Part shown: positions 25,533-34,718 of the stretch, piece by piece
Numbering within the stretch: the first letter of the stretch is position 1
Layout of the letters: every line of letters begins with the position of its first letter
Assembly: GCF_001620265.1 (NCBI RefSeq)
Contig: NZ_CP012661.1
Span: forward strand, 2,542,001 to 2,606,000
Direction of reading: 5' to 3'
DNA length: 64,000 bases
From: Frigidibacter mobilis
Lineage (GTDB): Bacteria > Pseudomonadota > Alphaproteobacteria > Rhodobacterales > Rhodobacteraceae
Program-made: the position numbers and the translations under genes
Notes under the pieces: model-generated
What the model was told of the DNA's origin: nothing
What the model saw: only the letters and a program-made list of their open reading frames with translations
The model's database searches: none

Positions 25533-27514
25533 TTCGAACGCACCGTGCGCCGGCGCGGCATTGGTCGTGTCTGGACGGATGGCGCCGTTGCCGCACCGGC
25601 CTCGGGCAGGTCCGACTTCGCCACCCCGAGCTGCGCTTCCAGATCGGCCCAGCGTGCTTCGGGCCAGCGATCTGCCCCCAGGATCCACGCGGCCGCGCGG
25701 GCATAGACCCGGGTATCCAGCGCCTCGTTGCGCTCGCGGAGCTTCTGCCATTCGAGCCGCGTGAAGCCACGCTTGCCCTTCACCGTCACCAGCTGCTCGG
25801 CGGTCAGCTGCTTGAGCCATTCGCCATCCGCCCAGCCCGGCAGGTGGATCGTGCCGGGCGGGCACAGAGCGCCCACCGCCTGTTCCTCCCTCGTCGGCCG
25901 GTCCTGCCGCAGGAAGCGATAGGTCTCGGCCTTGAAGGTCGAGGTGGCCACGGTCCAGAGCCGGGCCCCGCGCCGGAGCCGCTTGCCGGCGACGGTGGCG
26001 TCGACATAGGTCGGCCCAGTCACTGGGCTCGTGCGGGTGAACCCTTCGACTCCCTTCACCGGCGCCACCTGCGTGAACCCCACCTTGCGCGACCAGGCAT
26101 AGACCGCGCTCGTCTCGTAGCCAGTGTCGAGCGCGAGCCGGGCGAGCATCATCTGCTGACCCGACGCATGCGTCCAAGTCCGTCCCAGCAGATCCGTCAG
26201 CTGCTGCCAGCAGGCCTGATCACCGGGGCCGCCCTCGAGCACGAGGTGATCGACGAGCCAGCTTTCCAGCCCGCGGCCCCAGGCCCAGACGTCGACCTCG
26301 ATCCGGTCCTTCTGCACGTCCGCTCCAGCCGTCAGGAACAGACCGCGCTCAGGCACCGTGCCCGGCGCCCATGTCTCGCGCCGGTCCGCCAGCCGCTGCC
26401 AGTCGGGCGCCTCACCGGTCTCCATCCAGGTCTCGCCGAGGATGGTGTTCCGGAACGCCCGCATCGCCTCGTCGCTGCCCCGTGCCGCCTCGTGCGCTCG
26501 CGCGATCCGCTGCCAGCTGAGCCAGCCCACCGGCGAATAGAGCGCCGAGAGGTGGTAGCCGACCGTGGTCGGATCGGTGGCGGTGGCGGTCGCGCGCCAT
26601 TCGCCGTCCTCCAGCATGGCCGTCTTGTGGTGCTCCGCGATGGGCGTCTCGCAGCCCTCGCAGTGATACTCCGCCGTCTCCGGCCGCCCCTTCTCCCAGC
26701 GCAGCCGCTCGAAGCGCAGCCATTGCATCGCGGCGCAATGCGGGCACGGCACGAAGAACCGGCGCTGGTCGGATGCCTCGAACTCCCGCTCGATCCGGGA
26801 GAGCCCCCGGATCGTAGGCGTCGAGACCAGGAAGACCTTGCGCCGATGGGCGAAGGTCAACGACCGGGCCTCGGCCAGCGTGACCGGGTCGCCTTCCTCG
26901 TCGGCCGAGGCCGGATAGGCGTCGACCTCGTCGAGGAAGATGTACCGCGCCGGAGTGGACCGCAGTCCGACCGCCGAGTTCGCGCCCGTCATGATCAGGA
27001 TGCCGCCGGCAAACTCCTTCGACAGCATCGTGTTGCCCGCATCCCGCGAGCGGGCGGGCTTCACCCGCTCCCGCAGGTCCGGGCTCTCGTCGATCAGCGG
27101 ATCGATCCGCTGGCGCGAGTTGCGCTTGGCCAGTTCCACGGTCGGCTGGACCGCGAGCATCGGCCCCGGCGCCTGGTGGATCACGAAGCCGATCCAGTTG
27201 TTGCCGGCCTCGGTCGCGCCAACCTGCGCGGCCTTCATGAACACGATGCGCTGGGTCGGATCGCCGGGCGAGAGCCGGTCCATGATCTCGCGCATGTAGG
27301 GCGTGCGCGCGGTCCGGTACTGCCCCGGCTCGGCCGAAGCCCGCGAGGCGAGTTTCCGGTGAAGGTCCGCCCAGCTGGAGACGGTCAGATCCGGGTCGGG
27401 ACGCAGGCCCCGCGACCAGGCGCGGATCAGCGCGGCGGCGCCGTCGAACCCGATGACATCGTTATCCAAGCCCGGGTCGGATCTCCGCGAGGCTGTCGAG
27501 CTGGGCGCGGACAT
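25520..27514 (-). CDS. terminase large subunit (GpA family)
   Basis: A 664-residue protein. The ATPase domain shows FMKAAQVGATEAGNNWIG (Walker A variant), TPARYIFLDEVDAYPASADEEG (Walker B) and VFLVSTPTIRGLSRIEREFE. A zinc-like CPHC...CEGC cluster is at about residues 253-288. The nuclease domain includes TAGADVQKDRIEVDVWAWGRG and LALDTGYETSAVYAW. It packages DNA into the prohead. Its 5' end overlaps the small subunit gene by 53 bp. Confidence 0.9.
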   Translation of the reverse strand: MSAPSSTASRRSDPGLDNDVIGFDGAAALIRAWSRGLRPDPDLTVSSWADLHRKLASRASAEPGQYRTARTPYMREIMDRLSPGDPTQRIVFMKAAQVGATEAGNNWIGFVIHQAPGPMLAVQPTVELAKRNSRQRIDPLIDESPDLRERVKPARSRDAGNTMLSKEFAGGILIMTGANSAVGLRSTPARYIFLDEVDAYPASADEEGDPVTLAEARSLTFAHRRKVFLVSTPTIRGLSRIEREFEASDQRRFFVPCPHCAAMQWLRFERLRWEKGRPETAEYHCEGCETPIAEHHKTAMLEDGEWRATATATDPTTVGYHLSALYSPVGWLSWQRIARAHEAARGSDEAMRAFRNTILGETWMETGEAPDWQRLADRRETWAPGTVPERGLFLTAGADVQKDRIEVDVWAWGRGLESWLVDHLVLEGGPGDQACWQQLTDLLGRTWTHASGQQMMLARLALDTGYETSAVYAWSRKVGFTQVAPVKGVEGFTRTSPVTGPTYVDATVAGKRLRRGARLWTVATSTFKAETYRFLRQDRPTREEQAVGALCPPGTIHLPGWADGEWLKQLTAEQLVTVKGKRGFTRLEWQKLRERNEALDTRVYARAAAWILGADRWPEARWADLEAQLGVAKSDLPEAGAATAPSVQTRPMPRRRTVRSNYMG

Positions 27515-28046
27515 GGGCCTCCAGAACCTTCTGCATCAGCGCCGCCTCCACCTCGCACGCGTCCCCCAGCGCCGCGGTGAGCTCCGAGGCCATCAGCGCC
27601 GCGACGCGCGCCGGCCAGGTCACCCACGCATCGCGTTCGTCGCGCGCGAGCCGGAACATCAGCGTCTCCGCCCGGGCGCGGTCGACCAGTTCCCCCTTCA
27701 GCTTCTGCAGCCGGATGCGCCGCTCCTGTGCCTTCAGCACCTCGTTCGCGGTCTTGGCCTGCAGGAAGGTCGTACCGCCGCCGACGGCCGGGGCGGACAG
27801 CCCCTGTTCCCGTAGCGTGTCGCCGACGGCGGCGACGGCGGCCTCGGGCACGGGTTTCAGCTTCGGCGCGGGCGGCTTGCGGGTCTTCGACGGGTCGGTC
27901 GTCTCTGCACGCCGCTTGTCCGAAGCCGCGGCGTCGATGCTGCCATCCTCGTGCAGGACGAGCCGGCCGGCGGCCTTAGCCTTCTGGATCGCGCCGCGCG
28001 ACAGCCCGACATTGGCGGCGTACTGGCGCTCGCTCATGCCCTGCAT
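27462..28046 (-). CDS. terminase small subunit
   Basis: A 194-residue protein. The N-terminus (MSERQYAANVGLSRGAIQKAK) is a helix-turn-helix of the type used for DNA recognition; the middle is basic; the C-terminus is helical (VTWPARVAALMASELTAALG). It overlaps TerL by 53 bp. The order TerS-TerL-gpW-portal is lambda-like. Confidence 0.8.
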   Translation of the reverse strand: MQGMSERQYAANVGLSRGAIQKAKAAGRLVLHEDGSIDAAASDKRRAETTDPSKTRKPPAPKLKPVPEAAVAAVGDTLREQGLSAPAVGGGTTFLQAKTANEVLKAQERRIRLQKLKGELVDRARAETLMFRLARDERDAWVTWPARVAALMASELTAALGDACEVEAALMQKVLEAHVRAQLDSLAEIRPGLG

Positions 28047-28078
28047 CGACGGCTCCGATTATCATTCGAAATCATGTG

Positions 28079-28095
28079 CTTATCGAGTTGATAAG
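28079..28095. promoter_or_regulatory. palindromic operator-like site between divergent transcription units
   Basis: CTTATC-N5-GATAAG lies in the 111-bp gap between the minus-strand terminase unit (start 28046) and a plus-strand small gene (start 28158). The surroundings are AT-rich. A regulator binding here could control both directions; no regulator is assigned. Confidence 0.35.
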
Positions 28096-28157
28096 CGCGG
28101 CGGACAGAGGGAACGTCACTCCAACGAAGCGATGCAACTCACCAAGGAGCCACCACG

Positions 28158-28430
28158 ATGACCACCCGCCTGAACCCGATCACCACCCCGCGCCACGAAC
28201 TCCGCGCCGAGAAGGCGCGCCGGAACAAGGAAGCCGCGCTCGCTGCCTTCATCGGCAAGAAGGCCGAGATCGACGAGATGCTCGCCCGGCTGCAGGCGCT
28301 CAGCGACGACCATTTCAACTGCCACCCGGACGAGGCGGGCTGGGCCATGGTCGGCACCCTCGAACACTACGCCAGCCTCCTGAAGCGCATCACCGACAGC
28401 GCCTTTGGCGAGGGCGAGCACGCCCGCTGA
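28158..28430 (+). CDS. small phage protein, plus strand
   Basis: A 90-residue helical protein (MTTRLNPITTPRHELRAEKA, IGKKAEIDEMLARLQALSDD). It is conserved-looking but not assigned to a family. It and the DUF3489 gene downstream form a short plus-strand unit against the late operon. Confidence 0.6.
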   Translation: MTTRLNPITTPRHELRAEKARRNKEAALAAFIGKKAEIDEMLARLQALSDDHFNCHPDEAGWAMVGTLEHYASLLKRITDSAFGEGEHAR

Positions 28431-28525
28431 ACTCCGGCGCTGCCGGAACTCCCGCCGCGCGCCCTGCGCGGCTCGGGGTCGTAGAAGGCGCCGCATGACG
28501 CGGGCCTCGAACACGGAGACCCCAG

Positions 28526-29113
28526 ATGACCAAGCTTTCCGATACCCAACTCGTGATCCTCAGCGCTGCCGCGCAGCGCGAGGACCGCATCGTCCTGCCG
28601 CTCCCCGGCTCGCTCCGCGGCGGCGCCGCGGCCAAGGTGGTCGGCGCGCTCCTCTCCCGCGGGCTGATCGCCGAGACCACGACCGACAGCCAGACCAAGG
28701 CGGACGCCGCGCTCAACCGCATCTGGCGCAACGACGAGGACGGCCGCGCTATCCTCCTGCACATCACGGACGCGGGCCTCGGCGCCATCGGCGTCGAGCC
28801 GGAGAGCGGCGACACTGCGCCCTCGGACGCCGACGCGGCGCCGAGCGCGGAAGCCCCGCAGAACGCCCCCGCCGAGGCAGACCGCGCACCCAAGGCGCGC
28901 ACACCGCGCACGGGCACGAAGCAGGCGAAGCTGATCGAGATGCTCCGCGCCGATGGCGGCGCGACCATCGACGAGATCGTCGCCGAAACGGGCTGGCAGC
29001 CGCACACTGTCCGCGGGGCCTTCGCCGGCGCGCTCAAGAAGAAGCTCGGGCTCGAAGTGACCTCCGAGAAGGTCGAGGGCCGCGGGCGGGTCTACAGCCT
29101 GCCCAGCGACTGA
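28526..29113 (+). CDS. DUF3489 domain-containing protein
   Basis: A 195-residue protein. The C-terminal domain, residues 125-195 (GTKQAKLIEMLRADGGATID, EIVAETGWQPHTVRGAFAGA), is the winged-helix-like DUF3489 often found in phages and on plasmids. The N-terminal part (LSDTQLVILSAAAQREDR) is a second helical domain, joined by an Ala/Pro/Glu-rich linker. DNA binding is likely; the target is unknown. Confidence 0.8.
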   Translation: MTKLSDTQLVILSAAAQREDRIVLPLPGSLRGGAAAKVVGALLSRGLIAETTTDSQTKADAALNRIWRNDEDGRAILLHITDAGLGAIGVEPESGDTAPSDADAAPSAEAPQNAPAEADRAPKARTPRTGTKQAKLIEMLRADGGATIDEIVAETGWQPHTVRGAFAGALKKKLGLEVTSEKVEGRGRVYSLPSD

Positions 29114-29170
29114 CGCCGCAGAGCACCACGGCTCGACGCCGCCGTCCCGCTCGGGGCGGCGGCTCTCATC

Positions 29171-29800
29171 TCAGCGATCCGTTTTCCGCAACACGCTGTA
29201 CTGGAAGCTCTGACGATTGCCCTTCGGCGTGATGTGCATGTGGCGTCGTGCGTCCAGCGTCTCGAACCGGCCCGGCAGCAGCCTGTCGAGTTCCTGCGCC
29301 AGCGCCTCGGGCGCATAGCGCACCACGGGCAGGCCCGAGCATTTTTCCGGTCCATCGTCCGCGAAGGTCGCGATGATCGCGATCCCACCCGGGCGCAGGG
29401 CAGCCGACAGCGCGCGGGCGTAACCGGCACGGTCCTCGGCCGCGGTCAGAAAGTGGAATACCGCACGGTCGTGCCAGACGGCGTAGGTCCGGTCCGGCTC
29501 CCACCTCGTGATGTCCGCCTTGATCCAGGCAACGTCGTCGCCCCGAGCGCCGAGACGCTGCCTGCTGACCGCCAATGCGGCGCCCGACAGGTCCAGCACG
29601 GTGAGAGGGCCAAACCCCTCCTCGAGCAGGACATCGACGAGACGCGATGCGCCGGCGCCGATGTCGATGAACGGCTCACCCGGATGAAGACGCGCACGGA
29701 CAAGTTCGAGCGACAGAGCGGGCGTGGCCTCGAACCAGGTCAGTTCGTCTTCCGACCTCGCACCATAGACCCCGTTCCAAAGCTCTTGTCCGCCCGACAT
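29171..29800 (-). CDS. class I SAM-dependent methyltransferase
   Basis: A 209-residue protein. Motif I is visible in FIDIGAGASRLVDVLLEEGF, the acidic motif II in LTVLDLSGAAL, and a motif IV-like region in WHDRAVFHFL. The closest resemblance is to small-molecule methyltransferases related to thiopurine/tellurite methyltransferases. There is no DNA-methylase DPPY or PCQ motif, so the substrate is not DNA by motif. Its start overlaps the end of the DUF7220-like gene by 61 bp. Confidence 0.75.
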   Translation of the reverse strand: MSGGQELWNGVYGARSEDELTWFEATPALSLELVRARLHPGEPFIDIGAGASRLVDVLLEEGFGPLTVLDLSGAALAVSRQRLGARGDDVAWIKADITRWEPDRTYAVWHDRAVFHFLTAAEDRAGYARALSAALRPGGIAIIATFADDGPEKCSGLPVVRYAPEALAQELDRLLPGRFETLDARRHMHITPKGNRQSFQYSVLRKTDR

Positions 29801-30099
29801 TCGCTCGGTTCCTTCCTCTGGAAGCGAGTGTATTTCACCGGACGAGCAGGAGTCACCTTCATTCCGTCATTCAGCGACTTGGACTCACGGATGCGGATCG
29901 CCTCGAAAAGCCGCCGTAGCGCGAAGGACCGCGCGATGCTCACCACCGTGAACACCGCGCCCATCTTGAGGTTCTGCGCGAGCGTCGTGTGCAGCCCGAA
30001 GACCGGGAAGATCAGGATCTGCGTCACGACGGCGACGCCGTAGCCAACCGCTACGTTTGCGATAGCCTCAACCAGCGACATGGCCCGGCTCTGCTTCAT
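29740..30099 (-). CDS. small membrane protein (resembles DUF7220)
   Basis: A 119-residue protein. MKQSRAMSLVEAIANVAVGY, then hydrophobic segments about residues 18-33 and 45-56, then FALRRLFEAIRIR is the pattern of DUF7220 proteins found after phage methyltransferase genes. The last 45 residues look like read-through beyond the usual end and overlap the methyltransferase gene. The ATG shares an ATGA with the cytosine methyltransferase stop at 30096. Confidence 0.6.
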   Translation of the reverse strand: MKQSRAMSLVEAIANVAVGYGVAVVTQILIFPVFGLHTTLAQNLKMGAVFTVVSIARSFALRRLFEAIRIRESKSLNDGMKVTPARPVKYTRFQRKEPSECRADKSFGTGSMVRGRKTN

Positions 30100-30254
30100 G
30101 CCACGTTCTCATCCATCGGCCAGCAACTCAGCTGCGAGAGTTCGGAGCGCATGCGCCGCGACCAGCGGGACCACTCCGTTGCCACAGAGCCGAAGCCGGT
30201 CCACCCGGTGGGCCAGCCCATCAGCGCCTCGACGAATGCTGGGTTCAAGATTCC

Positions 30255-31612
30255 ATGGGCGGTGGACCGCGACCTGCGCTCTGGCAGAGTGGGGTTGCTC
30301 ATACACCCATCTGCACAGGAGACAGCCATGAACAAGCCTTCCCCCGCGATCATCACGCCAGCCGCGATCCGCACCGATCTTGGCGCGATTTTTGTCTCGT
30401 TGGAACTCAGCCGATCACGTTGGGTCGTCACGTCGCTGTCGCCCGGCGGCGCCGAGAAGATGTCGAAGCACAGCGTGCCGGGCGGCGATCTTGCAGGTCT
30501 CATGGACCGTTTCCGGCTTCTCGTTGCGAAAGCGAAGGCGCGCACAGGACAGGATTTCCCGATCGTCACCATTCAGGAGGCGGGCCTCGACGGCTTCTGG
30601 ATCCACCGCGCGCTGGTGAAGGAGGGCATCGAGAGCCATGTCGTCGATCCGGCCTCGATCGCGACCTCGCGCAGGCGGCGGCGCGCCAAGACCGACAGGA
30701 TCGACGGCGAGGCGCTGGTGCGGGCGCTGTTGGCCTTCAAGCGAGGAGAGCCGCGGGTCTGTGCCATGGTCCGGGCCCCGTCGCCCGCAGAGGAGGACGC
30801 GCGCCGGATCATGCGCGAACGCAAGACCCTGACCGGCGAGCGAGTTGCGCATGTCAACCGCATCAAGGGGCTCCTGTTCGCGCAAGGCGTGAGCGGATAC
30901 GAACCGCTGCGGCGCGATCGTCGCAAGCGGCTGGAAGAGCTGCGAACCGGGGACGGTCGGGAACTCCCGCGGCATCTGACGGCACAGATCCTGCGCGAAC
31001 TCGATCGGCTGGAGCTGCTGCTGGCGCAGATAAAGGCGGTCGAGGCCGAGCGCGACGCCGAACTGGCGCAGGCCCGCGAGGACGCGCTGCCCGCCTCGGC
31101 CGCGCGGCTGCTGGAGATCAGGGGGATCGGCCCTGAATTCGCCACGCTCATTTGGTCGGAGGGGCTCTATCGTCACTTCGACAACCGACGGCAGGTCGCC
31201 GCCTATGCGGGCCTGGCGCCGACGCCGTGGCAGAGCGGCGCGGTCGACCAGGAACAAGGGGTGTCGAAAGCCGGCAATCCGCGGCTGCGCACCACGATGA
31301 TCCAGCTGGCCTGGCTCTGGCTGCAGCACCAGCCGTCATCGGCGTTGACGCAGTGGTTCCGCGACAGGGTCGCGCATCAGGGTGGCCGCTCGCGCAAACC
31401 CGCCATCGTGGCGCTGGCGCGAAAGCTGCTGGTCGCACTCTGGAAATACGTCGCCACGGGTGTCGTGATCGAGGGCGCCGCGATGAAACCCGCCTGAGCC
31501 TGATACCCTCCTTTCCGAAATTCGACGGGGCCCGATCAGCCTCGCCGGATCCGGGTGGATGAACCGGGCCGGATCCTGGTCTGAAAAGAGCCGTGTTCAA
31601 GATTGGTCTCAT
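30255..31612 (+). mobile_element. IS110-family insertion sequence inside the cytosine methyltransferase gene
   Basis: The boundaries were deduced by restoring the methyltransferase reading frame. The left flank ends GATTCC and the right flank resumes CCGCCCGAG, so a CC dinucleotide flanks the element, consistent with the core dinucleotide of IS110 elements. Length is 1,358 bp. Non-coding ends are 73 bp before and 115 bp after the transposase gene. The sequence GTTCAAGATT occurs both in the left target flank (30243-30252) and inside the right end (31595-31604). Confidence 0.65.
30328..31497 (+). CDS. IS110-family transposase
   Basis: A 389-residue protein from the ATG at 30328. The DEDD domain covers about residues 15-170 (LGAIFVSLELSRSRWVVTSL, TIQEAGLDGFWIHRAL, RRAKTDRIDGEALVRALL); the Transposase_20 domain follows (LLEIRGIGPEFATLIWSEGL, YAGLAPTPWQSGAVDQEQG, SKAGNPRLRTTMIQLAW). 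It belongs to a different subgroup from the IS110 copy at 15-16 kb. The gene is intact. Confidence 0.9.
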   Translation: MNKPSPAIITPAAIRTDLGAIFVSLELSRSRWVVTSLSPGGAEKMSKHSVPGGDLAGLMDRFRLLVAKAKARTGQDFPIVTIQEAGLDGFWIHRALVKEGIESHVVDPASIATSRRRRRAKTDRIDGEALVRALLAFKRGEPRVCAMVRAPSPAEEDARRIMRERKTLTGERVAHVNRIKGLLFAQGVSGYEPLRRDRRKRLEELRTGDGRELPRHLTAQILRELDRLELLLAQIKAVEAERDAELAQAREDALPASAARLLEIRGIGPEFATLIWSEGLYRHFDNRRQVAAYAGLAPTPWQSGAVDQEQGVSKAGNPRLRTTMIQLAWLWLQHQPSSALTQWFRDRVAHQGGRSRKPAIVALARKLLVALWKYVATGVVIEGAAMKPA

Positions 31613-32852
31613 CCGCCCGAGCCCAGCCCGCCGCAAGCGGAATTCTGGACCGCGCCGACCGCCCGACAGGGTGCCTGCGCGACCGTATGTGAGGTTGATC
31701 GTGCCCGGGACCGGGCCGCGTCATGCATTCGGGCTCGGACCTCGGATCCTGAAACACAAGGAGCACCATCATGTGACCGCCAACCGTTGACATCGAAATG
31801 CCCATGTGAGGTCTGGCGCACATCGCAGGTATCGCTCCCAGCCATCGGCGTCACCAGGACCTGGCGGCCAAGCAGGCCGTTCACCGGCGTGTTCGCCAAG
31901 GTCGTCGCTCCATCCTTGTGATCCCGCGCTGTCGGCGTCATCCACATCCCCGCCGCATGGGTCAGGTCGGCCGTCTTGCGGTTGCCCGCGCTCCGCTTGC
32001 AGCCGTCGTTCGCCATTGGCGTCGGCCAGTCGCGCGCCATGCGGTCCAGACCCTTTTCGTCCTTCCGCTCGCCGCCCCGACTGCGGAAGCTGTCGATCTG
32101 CGGCGTGGGCCACATCGCGGCCGTCGTCGCGAGGTTCATGCCGTGCTGACCCGCTGCCTGCGACGGCGTCGGCTTCGTCTGCCGGTTCTCGTTGGCGCTG
32201 GCCCTCGGCGTCGGCCAGAGCCGCAGCAGTTCCGTCCGGTTCCCGCCACTCGACCGGGTGCCAGAGCAGGCGCGTGGGGTCGGCCAGGTCGTCCCCTTGG
32301 CGGATGGCGAGGATGAAGAGCCGCTCGCGTTTGTGGGGCGCGCCAACCTCCGCCGCCGTGAAGAGGCCTGCCGCAAGGCGGTAGCCCATGCCGACCAGTC
32401 CGCTGGCGACTTCGGGGAAGCCGAGGCGGAGATGATGGGCGACATTCTCGAGGAAGACGAAGGGCGGTTCAACCTCGGCGATGATGCGGGCGACATGCGG
32501 CCAGAGGTGGCGTGGGTCGTCCGCGCCCCGGCGCTTTCCCGCGACCGAGAACGGCTGGCACGGATAGCCCGCAGTGACGATGTCCACCGCGCCGCGCCAT
32601 GGGCGGCCGTCGAAGGTTCCAACATCGTCCCAGACAACAGCCTGATCCAGGGACGCGTCTTCCATCCGCGCCACGAGAGTGGCTGCGGCGAAGGTTTCCC
32701 GTTCGACATGGCCCACAGCACGATATCCGGGGATGGCGATGGTGAGCCCGAGATCGAGCCCGCCTGCGCCGGAGCAGAGGGAGAGGCCGAAGAGGCATGC
32801 GTCTCCGGCTCCGGAAGTGTCTCCGGAGGAAGGTAAAGCCAGGTCATGCATG

Positions 32853-34223
32853 TCACGCGGCGGTCTGGCGCTTGCGCGCGGGTTCGGCGTCCGTTGCTGG
32901 GGCATCGGCCGAGGCGTCGGCGTCGTCGCCCAGCCGCTCGGTCCTCACCTGCGCGAAGGTCCGACCATCGCCATCGAGGATCGCGCCGCGGCCGGTTTCG
33001 GCCTGCCAGCGTTCCACGGCGACATCGACATAGGCCGGGCTGATTTCCATTGCGAAGACGCGGCGGCCGTTGGCCTCGCCCGCCATGATCTGCGATCCGG
33101 AGCCGGAGAACGGCTCATAGCAGAGGCCGCCCCGCGCCACATGCTGGCGCATCGGGATGCCGAAGGCGTCGAGCGGTTTCGGCGTCGGATGGTCGGGCCG
33201 GTCGTCCTTGGCGAAGCTAGGCAGCGCCCATGTCGATGGCAGCGTTTCCTCGGCCACCTTCGGCGGACGGTTGGGGCGGCGCCAGCCCATGAAGCAGGGC
33301 TCGTGTTTCCAGAGGTAATGGGAGCGGGTCAGAACCCCGCGGTCCTTCACCCAGATGATCTGTTGATGGACGAAGGCGCCCGCCTTTTCCCAGCAAGCCT
33401 CCAGCATCGCCTGGCGGCGCGAGGCGTGCCAGCAGTACCAGGCCGCATCCTCGGAGATCGCTTCGGCCACGGCCGCCGCGATGAACCCGTCGTAGAGGTC
33501 CGCGCCCTGCGAGGAGTCGTCCCACGTGGTGCCATAGGACGCGGACCAGTCCTTGTTGCGGGTCGGATGGTTCGAGCCATCATAATCGACGAGATACGGC
33601 GGGTCGGTGGCGAACAGGATCGCCCGTTCGCCATTCATCAGGCGGCGCACATCGGCCGCGCTGGTGCTGTCACCGCAAAGCAGACGGTGATCGCCGAGGA
33701 TCCACAGATCGCCGGTCTGCGAGGCAGGATTGCGCGGCGGCTCGGGGATGGTCACCGGGGGCACGGAGCCCCCGGCGCCACCTTCTTCACCGTCGTCTTC
33801 CGCGACGTAGGCCAGCAGCCTGTCCAACTCACCGTCGGAAAAGCCGACCAGCGACAGGTCGAAATCCTCGGCCAGAAGGTCGTTCAGTTCGGCCGACAGC
33901 AGCGCCTCGTCCCAGGTCCCGAGTTCCGTCAGCTTGTTGTCCGCGATCCGGTAAGCCCGGCGCTGCGCCTCGGTCAGATGCCCGAGCACGATCACCGGCG
34001 CTTCGGTCAGCCCCAGCTGCGTCGCGGCCAGCACGCGGCCATGGCCTGCGATGAGCTCGCCGTCCTCCGCCACGAGGCACGGCACGGTCCAGCCGAACTC
34101 GGCCATGCTGGCGGCGATCTTCGCGACCTGGTCCGCGCCATGCGCCTTCGCGTTCTTCGCGTAGGGCTGGAGGCGCGACAGCGGCCACGTCTCGATCGCG
34201 TCCGGGGCGAAGCTCAGCGTCAT
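32853..34223 (-). CDS. ParB-domain N6/N4 DNA methyltransferase
   Basis: A 456-residue fusion. Residues 1-125 form a ParB/Srx-type domain (WPLSRLQPYAKNAKAHGADQ, GELIAGHGRVLAATQLG). The methylase domain holds DPPYLVDYDG (motif IV, DPPY) at about residue 195 and YEPFSGSGSQIMAGEANG (SAM motif I) at about residue 390, the beta-class order. The ATG at 34223 is the first with family-like sequence downstream. Such orphan methylases in phages protect DNA from host restriction. The Dcm-like gene starts one base after its stop. Confidence 0.85.
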   Translation of the reverse strand: MTLSFAPDAIETWPLSRLQPYAKNAKAHGADQVAKIAASMAEFGWTVPCLVAEDGELIAGHGRVLAATQLGLTEAPVIVLGHLTEAQRRAYRIADNKLTELGTWDEALLSAELNDLLAEDFDLSLVGFSDGELDRLLAYVAEDDGEEGGAGGSVPPVTIPEPPRNPASQTGDLWILGDHRLLCGDSTSAADVRRLMNGERAILFATDPPYLVDYDGSNHPTRNKDWSASYGTTWDDSSQGADLYDGFIAAAVAEAISEDAAWYCWHASRRQAMLEACWEKAGAFVHQQIIWVKDRGVLTRSHYLWKHEPCFMGWRRPNRPPKVAEETLPSTWALPSFAKDDRPDHPTPKPLDAFGIPMRQHVARGGLCYEPFSGSGSQIMAGEANGRRVFAMEISPAYVDVAVERWQAETGRGAILDGDGRTFAQVRTERLGDDADASADAPATDAEPARKRQTAA

Positions 34224-34669
34224 GGTGGGCAAGGTTCCTCGGTCGGGTGGATGCCGGTGGCTTCCGGACTCCGGATGCCGGGCCGGACTCCAAGCGGAGT
34301 CCAGCGGCCACCAGCGGTGTCCGGTCGAAAGGTCAGCGTTCATTGGTGCTTGCGCGGGGCGCGCGTGGCTCCGGCTTCCGGGTGGCTTCCCAAAAATCCG
34401 GCCCTGACGCTGGCGAAGTTCCGCGCTTCGCCCGCCAGCATACGAATATCGCCAGGAAGGAACCAGATATCAGTGGGTTAGCTCGATGGACCCCGGTTGG
34501 GCCCCTTTCTGGACCCCGGAAGCCAGCAGCGCGATGTCTGCTGCGCGCGCCTCTCCCGAGTATATCGCAATGAATAGCCTTTCGGTCGCAATCCGTCTCG
34601 TCGTCCGGTGTCTCACGGGAAAATGTCTCATGCACGCTCAAGGGCTTGACAGTCCGGTCTTGAACATCG
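34224..34669. other. gene-free stretch between methyltransferase and toxin-antitoxin genes
   Basis: About 450 bp with no gene that could be supported on either strand. It contains a small hairpin, GGACTCC-AAGC-GGAGTCC (about 34285-34302), and a region of lower GC from about 34440 to 34670. It probably serves as the leader of the minus-strand methyltransferase unit and the upstream region of the plus-strand pair. Confidence 0.4.
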
Positions 34670-34707
34670 TTGCCGAACCACCACCTTTCCGGTATGATTT
34701 CCGGAAA
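34670..34707 (+). promoter_or_regulatory. toxin-antitoxin promoter with palindromic operator
   Basis: TTGCCG (34670-34675) and TATGAT (34693-34698) are separated by 17 bp, a good sigma-70-like pair. TTTCCGG occurs at 34686-34692 and again within the perfect palindrome TTTCCGGAAA (34698-34707). The repeats flank and overlap the -10 element, as expected for autorepression by the antitoxin or the complex. Confidence 0.55.
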
Positions 34708-34718
34708 TGGAGGGCAGC

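Larger units (their letters stand above)
30096..32851 (-). pseudogene. phage DNA cytosine-5 methyltransferase (Dcm-like), split by IS110
   Basis: The N-terminal part from 32851 downward has C5-methylase motifs: LCSGAGGLDLGL (SAM binding), AGYPCQPFSVAGKRRG (PCQ catalytic Cys) and VFLENVAHHLRLG (ENV). The C-terminal tail, LNPAFVEALMGWPTGW, lies at 30254-30096 beyond an IS110 insertion. Removing 30255-31612 and one copy of CC joins the halves as GSGG-ILNPAFVEAL. The joined tail is in frame with a WPTP-rich frame, not with the catalytic frame, so a further shift near 32300 is required. As sequenced, the enzyme lacks its natural C-terminus. Confidence 0.7.

Noticed and set aside
2903..28046. A gene transfer agent cluster
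   Set aside because: The head genes are lambda-type with decoration protein, gpW and GpA terminase, and a replication module and recombinase are present, unlike RcGTA.
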